From assembly GCA_017860335.1 (NCBI GenBank), contig JAFNAU010000057.1, forward strand, positions 1-10,299: DNA of 10,299 nt, read 5' to 3'. The position numbers and the translations under genes were made by a program. This document shows, piece after piece, positions 1 to 7,102 of the stretch. The notes under the pieces are model-generated. The model was not told where the DNA came from, did not search any database, and was given only the letters and a program-made list of their open reading frames with translations. This DNA comes from Bacteroidota bacterium (GTDB taxonomy: Bacteria > Bacteroidota > Bacteroidia > Bacteroidales > Paludibacteraceae). The first letter of the stretch is position 1; every line of letters begins with the position of its first letter.

Positions 1-964
1 TTTTTTCGAATGTATTCCACAGTCTCGAAACTATCTGATTTGGAGACAAATATCCAAATCTTTTTCTTGGTCTGTTGTTTAACTGTTGTTCCACATATTG
101 AACATATTCATGTGTAATATAATCGAAGTCAACCTTTTTTGGAATATATTGTCTAACCAGACGATTATAGTTTTCATTGGATCCTCTTTGCCAGCTTGCA
201 AAAGGTTTGGCAAAAAAGAAGTCAATTTTTAGTTCTGTGGCTATCTTTTGATGGGAAGAGAATTCCTTTCCATTATCAGATGTAATTGTGTGAAGGAATG
301 GTTTCCAATCTTTTAAGCAATTAATAGTAGCCACTGCAAGTTGTTCAGCATCCTTGCCTTTCAATTTACGGAGTTTAGCCAAACCGGTGGCTCTGTCATT
401 GATGGTTAAGATAGCGTTTTTGTGATTTTTACCTATAATCAGGTCAATTTCCAAATCTCCAAAACGTTCACGCAGATCAACTTCAGGCGGTCTTAGAGAT
501 ATATCTGTGCGATCGGGGATTGTTCCCCGATTGTCATAAATCACACTTCGCTTCTTGTAGCGACGTCCCCGGTTTCTCAGGTCAAGATAAAGCGTTCCTT
601 TTTGACGCTTGTCTTTCCATATAAACTGATAGATGCGTTCGTGTGACACACAGTTATCTCCATTTGTTTTGGCAGCACCTGCAATTTGTTCCGGACTGTA
701 TTTGAGACGTAATTTCTCTCGCACATAATCCGCAACTTCAGGTGTGAAGGCCCTGGGTTTAGACTTGTATGCCTGACGCTTCAGGTATTTACGATGCGCT
801 AAATCATCTCTGTACAGGCCAGATCGGGCATCTGCATTGCGGCGGATTTCGCGGCTGACAACTGATTTATCTTTATTTATAACAAGGGCAATCGCACTTT
901 GTGGATAGCCACTTTGCAACATTGTGCAAATAGTATATCTTTGTTCTCTGGTTAAATGACTCAT
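1..964 (-). CDS. IS30-family transposase (3' end cut by window edge)
   Basis: Probable DDE transposase that cuts and joins the ends of an IS30-type insertion sequence. Reading leftwards from the ATG at 964-962, 321 codons are open with no stop before the window edge. Residues about 1-45 form the helix-turn-helix typical of the family (starts MSHLTREQRYTI, with SVVSREIRRNAD as the recognition part). The catalytic core follows: Asp174 in EIDLIIG, Asp230 in TSDNGKEF and Glu264 in QRGSNENYNRL. Asp230 and Glu264 are separated by exactly 33 residues, the IS30 DD(33)E spacing. The last visible residues (LNNRPRKRFGYLSPNQIV) are the usual IS30 C-terminal block, so probably only a few codons are missing. 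I found no frameshift or internal stop, so the gene may be active. It looks more AT-rich than priA or the dipeptidase, as expected for an acquired element. Confidence 0.95.
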   Translation of the reverse strand, partial: MSHLTREQRYTICTMLQSGYPQSAIALVINKDKSVVSREIRRNADARSGLYRDDLAHRKYLKRQAYKSKPRAFTPEVADYVREKLRLKYSPEQIAGAAKTNGDNCVSHERIYQFIWKDKRQKGTLYLDLRNRGRRYKKRSVIYDNRGTIPDRTDISLRPPEVDLRERFGDLEIDLIIGKNHKNAILTINDRATGLAKLRKLKGKDAEQLAVATINCLKDWKPFLHTITSDNGKEFSSHQKIATELKIDFFFAKPFASWQRGSNENYNRLVRQYIPKKVDFDYITHEYVQYVEQQLNNRPRKRFGYLSPNQIVSRLWNTFEK

Positions 965-1000
965 AAATGTCAACTTTGGTCGGTAGACAATATAAGTGAT
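1..1000 (-). mobile_element. Right part of an IS30-family insertion sequence, outer boundary uncertain
   Basis: The transposase gene implies an insertion sequence whose upstream end lies just right of position 964. The other end is outside the window, so the terminal inverted repeat cannot be identified by matching ends and the boundary near 1000 is a guess. The stretch GTCAACTTTGGTCGGTAGAC (970-989) is a candidate for part of the terminal repeat, on position alone. No target-site duplication can be tested. Confidence 0.55.
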
Positions 1001-1176
1001 TTTTATTTACTAATTGAATTTTCATCGTATCGTACTGAAGTGAATTTATTTAACATCAATTCGGGTTCGAATATTTTTTAACATTGAAATAATATACTAT
1101 TTTTGCTCTCCGATGAAAACATTCGATAAAATTCATCTTATACATATGACAGATAACTGTAAAAACAATATACTCT
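965..1176. other. Intergenic region between the IS and the dipeptidase gene
   Basis: About 210 AT-rich bases hold no convincing gene. They contain the presumed IS end, a short ATTCG/CGAAT inverted repeat at 1059-1072, and near the right side the promoter of the dipeptidase gene. Confidence 0.6.
1098..1105 (+). promoter_or_regulatory. -7 box (TATTTTTG) of the dipeptidase gene
   Basis: TATTTTTG matches the Bacteroidota -7 consensus TAnnTTTG perfectly. A T-run at 1076-1079, 18 bases upstream, is a weak -33 box. Transcription would begin near 1112, giving a leader of about 65 bases before the ATG at 1177. Confidence 0.6.
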
Positions 1177-2826
1177 ATGATCAAAAAATATCTTCTGACA
1201 GCATTGTCAGTCATTCTGATTTCTTTTAGCGTGCATCCTTGCACCAATTTTCTTGTCGGCAAATCCGCGTCGACAGATGGATCAACTTTTATTTCCTATT
1301 CGGCGGACTCCTATTTCCTGTTCGGCGCGCTGTATCATTATCCCGCAGCCACTTACCCCAAAGGAACCATGCTTGATATAAATGAGTGGGATACCGGCAA
1401 ATACCTGGGTAAAATTAAACAGGCCGAACAAACCTATTCAGTTATCGGTAACATGAACGAGCACCAGGTGAGTATCGGAGAGACGACCTATGGCGGACGC
1501 GAAGAACTGATTGATACAACGGCAGTAATGGATTACGGAAGTCTGATATATATTGCTCTGCAGCGGTCGCGCACTGCCCGTGAAGCAATTAAAGTCATGA
1601 CTGACCTGGCTGCAGAATACGGCTACTACAGTTCCGGCGAATCATTCTCAATAGCCGACCCCAATGAAGTCTGGATCATGGAAATGATCGGCAAAGGCTC
1701 CGGCAGAAAAGGAGCAGTGTGGGTTGCCCTGCGTATCCCCGACGACTGTGTATCGGCACATGCCAATCAGGCGCGCATCACCACTATTCCATTTAAGGAT
1801 AAAAACAACTGCATGTATTCAAAAGATGTGGTATCCTTTGCCCGCGAAAAGGGATATTTCACCGGAAAGGATGAAGAATTCAGTTTCTCCGATACTTATG
1901 CGCCCCTCGATTATTCAGCGCTGCGCATATGCGAATCGCGTGTATGGTCTTTCTTCCGCAAGGTGAAACCTGATATGGACAAATACATCAGCTATGTGAA
2001 AGGTGAAACAAAAGAAAGAATGCCTCTCTGGATCAAGCCTGACCGCAAGCTCAGCGCGGAAGACATGAAGAGTTTTATGCGCGATCATTACGAAGGAACT
2101 GAACTGGATATGACCAAAGGTTGCGCCGCAGGTCCTTTCGGAAGCACGCTCCGCCACAGTCCGCTGACTTTTACGGTTGACAGTGTGGAATATATGCACG
2201 AACGTCCGATTGCCACCCAACAGACCGGCTTTACTTTCGTAGCTCAGATGCGCGGCTGGCTGCCCGATTATACGGGAGGAATTCTGTGGTTTGGAGTGGA
2301 CGATGCCGCCAGCAACGTTTATGTTCCTGTGTATTGCTGTACCAACAAAGTTCCGCAATGTTTCGACGAAAAGAACGGTAGCCTGCTGCAATACTCTCCT
2401 ACCTCTGCTTTCTGGACATTCAACGCGGTAGCTAATTTTGCATACGGAAAATATTCTTATCTGATGAACGACATCAGGAAATTGCAGTCAGAACTTGAAA
2501 ACGGATTTCAGCAAATGACCCCGGCCGTAGATGCCAAAGCCCTGGCACTCGGAGAAACCGCAGGACGGAAATACCTGACTGATTACAGCAACCAGGCTGC
2601 CGAAAAGACAACAGCCGAATGGAAAAAGTTAGGAGAATATCTGCTTGTAAAATACATGGATGGAAATATCAAAAAAGAAGGAAACGGAAAGTTTCTGCAG
2701 AACGAACACGCCATACCTCCCGGAATTATACGTGCCGGCTATCCAACTGAATTCCAGCGCAAGATAGCCAAAGAAAATCCGGGTCTGAGAGTAAAATCGG
2801 TTGAGGAAATTAAAAACAGAAAGTAA
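1177..2826 (+). CDS. Secreted C69-family dipeptidase
   Basis: Probable cysteine dipeptidase of the PepD/C69 family (N-terminal nucleophile hydrolases), exported to the periplasm to hydrolyse dipeptides. Residues 1-21 form a signal peptide: Lys3-Lys4, then a hydrophobic core at about 6-17. Next comes Cys22 in HPCTNFLVGKSASTDGST, the family's hallmark N-terminal block, where a Cys exposed by cleavage is the nucleophile. Pro at -1 does not fit a lipobox, so Cys22 is more likely catalytic than lipidated. The conserved GNMNEHQVSIGETTYGGREEL block lies around residues 90-110. The length of 549 residues suits Bacteroidota members, which are longer than the lactobacillus enzymes. The ATG at 1177 is chosen because it begins a good signal peptide downstream of the promoter at 1098. 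The gene stands alone, with a terminator 35 bases after the stop. Substrate preference cannot be read from the sequence. Confidence 0.9.
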   Translation: MIKKYLLTALSVILISFSVHPCTNFLVGKSASTDGSTFISYSADSYFLFGALYHYPAATYPKGTMLDINEWDTGKYLGKIKQAEQTYSVIGNMNEHQVSIGETTYGGREELIDTTAVMDYGSLIYIALQRSRTAREAIKVMTDLAAEYGYYSSGESFSIADPNEVWIMEMIGKGSGRKGAVWVALRIPDDCVSAHANQARITTIPFKDKNNCMYSKDVVSFAREKGYFTGKDEEFSFSDTYAPLDYSALRICESRVWSFFRKVKPDMDKYISYVKGETKERMPLWIKPDRKLSAEDMKSFMRDHYEGTELDMTKGCAAGPFGSTLRHSPLTFTVDSVEYMHERPIATQQTGFTFVAQMRGWLPDYTGGILWFGVDDAASNVYVPVYCCTNKVPQCFDEKNGSLLQYSPTSAFWTFNAVANFAYGKYSYLMNDIRKLQSELENGFQQMTPAVDAKALALGETAGRKYLTDYSNQAAEKTTAEWKKLGEYLLVKYMDGNIKKEGNGKFLQNEHAIPPGIIRAGYPTEFQRKIAKENPGLRVKSVEEIKNRK

Positions 2827-2860
2827 ACTGCGAATAAGAATACTTTGTTTATAATACAAT

Positions 2861-2891
2861 AAAAGCGGGAAAATCAGATTTTCTCGCTTTT
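2861..2891. terminator. Bidirectional Rho-independent terminator
   Basis: The arms AAAAGCG and CGCTTTT (7 bp), a G-T wobble, then GAAAAT/ATTTTC (6 bp) close a CAG loop. The plus-strand exit is TTTTATTTTGT and the minus-strand exit is TTTTATTGTATTAT, so it can stop transcripts from both sides. It sits 34 bases past the dipeptidase stop and 21 bases past the stop of the facing winged-helix gene. Confidence 0.85.
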
Positions 2892-2912
2892 ATTTTGTAG
2901 AGTATCAATTTC

Positions 2913-3110
2913 TTACACTAACGCGATAAACACTTCGGCTTCCTCTTCTCTGAAAGCGACTTTACCTTCGCGGGCCAACCAGCCAAATGCCAAATTCAAG
3001 TCTTTTTCTGTGAGTTTGGTGGCTTTCTTAACTGCCTTAACATTCAATTCGCCATTTTCTAAAGCAGCCCATACCAGACCTGCGTTTGTTCCAATTTTTT
3101 CTGTAAACAT
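2913..3110 (-). CDS. Small winged-helix protein, DUF2582-like (65 aa)
   Basis: A 65-residue protein (starts MFTEKIGTNAGLVWAAL) that resembles the small stand-alone winged-helix proteins of Bacteroidota grouped as DUF2582. The pattern IGxNAGxVWxAL, a central KKATKLTEKDLNLAFGWLA recognition-helix segment and a C-terminal beta wing (GKVAFREEEAEVFIAL) cover essentially the whole chain, leaving no room for a ligand domain. It is presumed to bind DNA, but its targets and role are unknown to me. Start choice: the frame stays open to a TTG at 3152, but that TTG is the last three bases of a perfect -7 promoter box (3150-3157). Transcription would start about 7 bases further on, so the ATG at 3110 is the real start, preceded by an A-rich leader. 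It shares the hairpin at 2861-2891 as terminator. Confidence 0.85.
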   Translation of the reverse strand: MFTEKIGTNAGLVWAALENGELNVKAVKKATKLTEKDLNLAFGWLAREGKVAFREEEAEVFIALV

Positions 3111-3149
3111 AATTGTAGTTTTTTTATAATTCGGATTTAATTTACGGGA

Positions 3150-3157
3150 CAAAAATA
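3150..3157 (-). promoter_or_regulatory. -7 box (TATTTTTG) of the winged-helix gene
   Basis: On the minus strand the bases read TATTTTTG, a perfect TAnnTTTG match 40 bases ahead of the ATG at 3110. The predicted transcription start near 3143 gives a leader of about 33 bases. The -33 region is only a T-rich stretch near 3174-3177. Confidence 0.65.
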
Positions 3158-3267
3158 ATAAATAATATGTTATAAAACATAATTTTCAATAAACGAACAA
3201 CAAAAAGACCCTCATTTACGCTTATTTAAGTTAATTTTAACTATTTAGCCATATACCTTATTATCAT

Positions 3268-3804
3268 CTACCCAAACCTTTCGTTCCATTGTATAAATTT
3301 CCGAGCCTGATTTTCGTCATATTTCGATAACTTGCTCAATATCTTTTCAATGCTTTGCTCTTTGTCAAATTTTGTTTTGGAATAAAACTTATCGGCATAG
3401 CATATAATCTGCTCTTCAACACTAACAGGCATCATGTCCCGGTGCGGAACCGGTAGGTTGCTTTGTATGATCCACTCCAGGGTTAGCCCCATACCGGTAT
3501 GGCGTTCACAAACCAGCGCGTGCCGTGGATATCCTTCATTAAAAACAATTTCCGATCCCAGATAACCGTGTTCAATGTATTCATGCGAACCATAACATTC
3601 AATATCCGGGGCATTTGTTTTAAAAATTCCAATGTCGTGTAGCATCGAAGCTTCCTTTATAAACTTGCGGTCAACATGCAGCTCGGGATGCTTGTCGGCA
3701 ATCATCAGGGCTTTATCACAGACTTTTATACTGTGTCTGACCAGTATGTTGTACAGATTAGAATTCTTATCGTAATATTTTTCGATAATTTTTATCGGGT
3801 CCAT
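3268..3804 (-). CDS. HD-domain phosphohydrolase of unknown substrate
   Basis: A 178-residue single-domain HD-superfamily metal-dependent phosphohydrolase, predicted to be cytoplasmic. The metal ligands are visible in order: His24 (VRHSIKV), His56-Asp57 (SMLHDIGIF) and Asp138 (ICYADKF). His79 (YIEHGYLG) and His102 (CERHTGMG) may support a second metal, as in multi-metal HD enzymes. There is no GYP motif, so it is not a typical c-di-GMP phosphodiesterase, and no RelA/SpoT or tRNA-nucleotidyltransferase domain is attached. Family members cleave phosphate esters, often of nucleotides, but nothing here identifies the substrate. The gene is divergent from tag and has its own promoter at 3851-3858. 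The ATG at 3804 follows the leader by about 40 bases and opens directly into the conserved N-terminal helix. I see no convincing terminator in the gap to the next gene. Confidence 0.85.
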   Translation of the reverse strand: MDPIKIIEKYYDKNSNLYNILVRHSIKVCDKALMIADKHPELHVDRKFIKEASMLHDIGIFKTNAPDIECYGSHEYIEHGYLGSEIVFNEGYPRHALVCERHTGMGLTLEWIIQSNLPVPHRDMMPVSVEEQIICYADKFYSKTKFDKEQSIEKILSKLSKYDENQARKFIQWNERFG

Positions 3805-3850
3805 TTCCGGTGTTTAAACAGTAATATATTTTATTTATCGTCACATTCAG

Positions 3851-3881
3851 CAAAAATATATTCGGTAATTACAGACTAAAA
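3851..3881 (-). promoter_or_regulatory. Promoter of the HD-domain gene
   Basis: The minus strand has TATTTTTG at 3858-3851 (perfect -7 box), a 19-base spacer, and TTTT at 3881-3878 as a near match to the -33 TTTG box. Transcription would start near 3844, giving a leader of about 40 bases that contains the perfect palindrome TGTTTAAACA (3811-3820). Confidence 0.65.
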
Positions 3882-3911
3882 TATGAAATTCAATCTTAAT
3901 TTGTATTTTTG
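3882..3911 (+). promoter_or_regulatory. Promoter of tag
   Basis: TATTTTTG at 3904-3911 is a perfect -7 box. TATG at 3882-3885, 18 bases upstream, is one mismatch from the -33 TTTG box. The start of transcription would be near 3918, only about 13 bases before the ATG at 3931. The -33 box abuts that of the opposing HD-gene promoter. Confidence 0.6.
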
Positions 3912-3930
3912 CAAAAAGAAGCAATATGTG

Positions 3931-4518
3931 ATGGCAAATGTAGAAAAAAATAACGAAATATCTGACTGCTGGTGGAGCCCGGGCGACCCGCTGATGAAGG
4001 AGTATCACGACATGGAATGGGGCGTCCCCTTACATGACGACCGTAAGTTGTTTGAATTCATGGTGCTTGACGCTTTCCAGGCCGGACTGAGCTGGAAAAC
4101 AATATTGTATAAACGTGAAGGCTTCCGACGGGCTTTTGATAATTTTGAAGCAAAAAAAATAGCACAATACGACGAACAAAAAGTACAGGAGTTAATGCAG
4201 GATGCTTCAATCATCCGCAACCAAGCAAAGATCCGGGCAACAATCACCAACGCGCGACAATTTATCACCGTTCAGCAGGAATTTGGTTCATTTGATGCCT
4301 ATATCTGGCTGTTTACAGGCGAAACAACCATCCATCATCACTGCGATGTGATCTCTGATATCCCTGCCCGTTCACCCGAATCGGATGCCATGAGCAAGGA
4401 TTTGCAGAAACGGGGATTTAAGTTCGTAGGTTCTACAATCTGTTACGCGTTTATGCAGGCTGCGGGCATGATCAACGATCATCTGAACAGTTGCAGCAAA
4501 AATCCACTGAAAGCATGA
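3931..4518 (+). CDS. tag: DNA-3-methyladenine glycosylase I
   Basis: Base-excision repair enzyme that removes 3-methyladenine from alkylated DNA. The 195-residue product matches E. coli Tag closely in motif order. The zinc site is complete: Cys13 (DCWW), His26 (EYHDMEWG), His184 and Cys188 (NDHLNSC), at the same spacing as Cys4, His17, His175 and Cys179 in E. coli. The QAGLSWKTIL block, the RKLFEF helix and KRGFKFVGSTICYAFMQAAG are conserved. The position of E. coli Glu38, which contacts the base, is Asp47 here (VLDAFQAGLSW), a conservative change. Start choice: the frame is open to an ATG at 3883, but the -7 promoter box lies inside that extension, so the ATG at 3931 is the translatable start and gives the normal N-terminal length. 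priA follows after 58 bases without a terminator, so co-transcription is likely. Confidence 0.95.
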   Translation: MANVEKNNEISDCWWSPGDPLMKEYHDMEWGVPLHDDRKLFEFMVLDAFQAGLSWKTILYKREGFRRAFDNFEAKKIAQYDEQKVQELMQDASIIRNQAKIRATITNARQFITVQQEFGSFDAYIWLFTGETTIHHHCDVISDIPARSPESDAMSKDLQKRGFKFVGSTICYAFMQAAGMINDHLNSCSKNPLKA

Positions 4519-4576
4519 AACGGGATACGATTTTTCGGGACGGGCTCCATACGACCATTAAAAAAATAACTATCGT

Positions 4577-7033
4577 ATGAAATATGTTGATGTCATAGTG
4601 CCTCTCCCGCTGTCGCCAACCTTCACCTATGCCGTACCCGAAGCATTGACCGATACCGTACAGATAGGGATGCGTGTGGTAGTACCCTTCGGAAAGAAAA
4701 AGATGTACACTGCCATTGTCTGTCTGATTCACAGCAACTCACCAACCCTGTATGAAGCCAAAGAAATTATTTGTACACTGGACAATGAGCCTGTACTCCG
4801 TTATCCCCAGTTAAAATTCTGGGATTGGATGAGCAACTATTACCAGTCAGCCATCGGGGATGTCTATCAGGCTGCAGTTCCCGCGGGTCTGAAACTAGAA
4901 AGTGAAACACAGGTACGCGTCAATCCTGATTACGAGTCCGAATCTCCGCTTACTGAAAAGGAGTACAAATTGCTAGACGCCCTCTCCGACGGAAAAATTC
5001 AGAGCGTTTCGGACCTCAATAAGCTGACCGGGATGCGCGACACGCTGCCTCTTCTTAAAACGCTGATGGAAAAGGGCGCTGTAGAAGTCAGCGAAGAACT
5101 AACCGAAAAATTCAAGCCTAAAACAGAAAGTTATATCAAACTCAGCGCTTATGCTTCCGATGAAAATAACCTGCGGGATATCTTTGACAAACTGACCCGG
5201 GCAAAGAAGCAACTGGAGGTGCTGATGACGTACATTGAGTTGTCCAGATGTCTTTCAAAAACAAATATCCGGGAAGTTTCCAGAAAGGAACTTCAGGAAA
5301 AAACCAACGCTACACCTGCTAACATCAACGGACTGATTGAGCGCGGAGTGTTTGAAGTTTACAGCAAAGAAACCGGCAGGCTGAATTATTCGGATGTCAA
5401 CACCGAAGAGAAATATCCTCTCAATGAATTTCAGCAGGAAGCCATGAATAACATTAACCGGCAATTTACTGAGAAACAGGTCGTGCTGCTGCATGGAATA
5501 ACATCAAGCGGCAAAACAGAGATATACATTCATCTGATCGACAAAGTGATAGCATCCGGCAAACAGGTTCTCTACCTTGTTCCGGAGATAGCCCTCACCA
5601 CCCAGCTTACAAGCAGGTTAAAACGTATTTTCGGCAAACGCCTGGGTGTGTATCATTCGAAGTTTTCGGATGCCGAACGGGTGGAAATCTGGAATAATGT
5701 GTTGCAAAACAAAACCTACGATATCGTTATCGGTGTACGTTCGTCGGTTTTTCTGCCTTTCAGGCAACTGGGACTGGTCATTGTGGACGAAGAGCACGAA
5801 AATAGCTACAAGCAGTACGACCCGGCACCCCGCTACAATGCCCGCAACGCTGCCATTGTACTAGCCTCGATGCATGGAGCGAAAACTCTGCTCGGAACAG
5901 CTACACCTGCCATAGAATCCTACTTCAACTCACAAAACGGAAAATATGGTTACGTGGCTCTCAACCAGCGTTATCAGGAAATTGAACTGCCCGACATCCT
6001 GATAGCCGACACGAAAGAAGCTTACCGTAAAAAGGAGATGGAAGGTCACCTTACCCCTCTGCTTTCGGATAGAATAACCAAAGCACTGAACAATAAGGAA
6101 CAGATAATACTTTTTCAGAACCGACGCGGATATGCTCCCTTTCTGGAATGCAAAGGGTGCGCATATGTACCGAAATGTAAAAACTGCGACGTCAGCCTAA
6201 CAGTACACAAATTCAGCAACAAGCTTACCTGCCATTATTGCGGCTATACCGAAAACATCCCTTCGGTTTGCCCGGTATGTAAAAGTCCCTGTCTGGAGGA
6301 TAAAGGTTTCGGAACCGAGAAAATCGAACAGGAAATTGAAGAAGCTTTCCCGGGAGCAAAGGTAGCCCGCATGGATCTGGACACAACCCGAAGCAAGAAA
6401 GGATACGACAAAATCATTTCGGACTTTGAACTCGGAAAAGTAGATATTCTGGTAGGCACACAGATGGTTACCAAAGGACTGGACTTCGAACGGGTCAGCC
6501 TTGTGGGCATACTGAATGCCGACAACCTGCTCAATTTCCCGGATTTCAGAGCACACGAACGCGCCTACCAGCTCATGGCGCAGGTGAGCGGCAGAGCAGG
6601 CCGTAAAAACAAGCGGGGAACTGTAGTGCTCCAGACTTCCAATCCGGATCATCCTGTTATCGGGCAGGTACTCCGGAATGATTACACCGCCATGTTCAAC
6701 ACGCAGTGTGATGAACGCAGACAATTCAGTTACCCACCCTACTTCCGGCTGATAGAAATCACCCTTCGCCACCGCGATAGCTCGACACTCAACCACGCAG
6801 CCGAAGAGTTCGGAGTGAATATGAGGAAGGTATTCGGCACCCGTGTACTTGGACCAACCATTCCGCCCGTGTCACGAATACAGAACATGTATATCAAACA
6901 AATTCTGCTGAAAATAGAAACCTCAGCATCAGCAGAAAAGGCAAAACAAATCCTCGGTGAAATCACCTCTGCCCTGCTGAGCCAAAATCCATACAAAGCC
7001 GTCCGCATCAGCATCGACGTTGACCCGATGTAA
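4577..7033 (+). CDS. priA: Primosomal protein N' (replication-restart helicase PriA)
   Basis: Superfamily 2 3'-5' DNA helicase that recognises stalled or repaired replication forks and reloads the replisome. Residues about 1-100 (YVDVIVPLPLSPTFTYAVP, RVVVPFGKKK) are the 3'-end-binding domain, followed by a winged-helix region to about 200. The helicase core has Walker A at 307-314 (GITSSGKT), the DEEH Walker B box at 404-407 and YDPAPRYNARN just after it. A zinc region with all eight expected cysteines (525, 528, 534, 537, 552, 555, 565, 568) interrupts the core. Motifs V and VI are GTQMVTKGLDF and QVSGRAGR. At 818 residues it is longer than E. coli PriA (about 730), which is usual for Bacteroidota. 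It sits 58 bases after tag with no promoter box seen between them, so it probably depends on the tag promoter. No clear terminator follows the stop. Confidence 0.97.
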   Translation: MKYVDVIVPLPLSPTFTYAVPEALTDTVQIGMRVVVPFGKKKMYTAIVCLIHSNSPTLYEAKEIICTLDNEPVLRYPQLKFWDWMSNYYQSAIGDVYQAAVPAGLKLESETQVRVNPDYESESPLTEKEYKLLDALSDGKIQSVSDLNKLTGMRDTLPLLKTLMEKGAVEVSEELTEKFKPKTESYIKLSAYASDENNLRDIFDKLTRAKKQLEVLMTYIELSRCLSKTNIREVSRKELQEKTNATPANINGLIERGVFEVYSKETGRLNYSDVNTEEKYPLNEFQQEAMNNINRQFTEKQVVLLHGITSSGKTEIYIHLIDKVIASGKQVLYLVPEIALTTQLTSRLKRIFGKRLGVYHSKFSDAERVEIWNNVLQNKTYDIVIGVRSSVFLPFRQLGLVIVDEEHENSYKQYDPAPRYNARNAAIVLASMHGAKTLLGTATPAIESYFNSQNGKYGYVALNQRYQEIELPDILIADTKEAYRKKEMEGHLTPLLSDRITKALNNKEQIILFQNRRGYAPFLECKGCAYVPKCKNCDVSLTVHKFSNKLTCHYCGYTENIPSVCPVCKSPCLEDKGFGTEKIEQEIEEAFPGAKVARMDLDTTRSKKGYDKIISDFELGKVDILVGTQMVTKGLDFERVSLVGILNADNLLNFPDFRAHERAYQLMAQVSGRAGRKNKRGTVVLQTSNPDHPVIGQVLRNDYTAMFNTQCDERRQFSYPPYFRLIEITLRHRDSSTLNHAAEEFGVNMRKVFGTRVLGPTIPPVSRIQNMYIKQILLKIETSASAEKAKQILGEITSALLSQNPYKAVRISIDVDPM

Positions 7034-7069
7034 GAATTTCCTTCTCATATATTACAATTTAACGCAAAA

Positions 7070-7081
7070 TTATCCGGATAA
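7070..7081. promoter_or_regulatory. Perfect palindrome, possible operator
   Basis: TTATCCGGATAA is a perfect 12-base palindrome ending 13 bases before the -7 box of the lyase gene, so it occupies the spacer and -33 area of that promoter. Its position would suit a dimeric regulator, but no regulator is identified. Confidence 0.35.
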
Positions 7082-7094
7082 ATGAATAATTTTG

Positions 7095-7102
7095 TATCTT
7101 TG
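7095..7102 (+). promoter_or_regulatory. -7 box (TATCTTTG) of the lyase gene
   Basis: TATCTTTG matches TAnnTTTG. No good -33 box lies 18-20 bases upstream; the palindrome at 7070-7081 is there instead, which might mean an activator-dependent promoter. The predicted transcription start is near 7109. Confidence 0.55.

Noticed and set aside
1058..1073. The motif GGTTCGAAT resembles the T-loop of a tRNA, suggesting a tRNA or attachment-site remnant next to the IS.
   Set aside because: The flanking bases cannot form the 5-bp T stem on either strand, and no acceptor or anticodon arm is present nearby.
1177..1250. Reading the dipeptidase Cys22 as a lipoprotein lipidation site.
   Set aside because: The preceding residues Val-His-Pro do not fit a lipobox, and C69 enzymes use this cysteine in the conserved Cys-Thr-Asn start as their nucleophile.
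1915..2391. A 158-codon open frame on the minus strand inside the dipeptidase gene.
   Set aside because: It lies wholly antisense to a well-conserved gene, has no recognisable motif and no promoter box; it is a frame shadow.
3229..3242. AGTTAATTTTAACT inverted repeat as terminator of the HD gene.
   Set aside because: The stem is mostly A-T pairs and no T-run follows it on the minus strand, so it is unlikely to terminate transcription.
6197..6796. A 199-codon open frame on the minus strand inside priA.
   Set aside because: It is antisense to the zinc and helicase motifs of priA and its product shows no recognisable domain.
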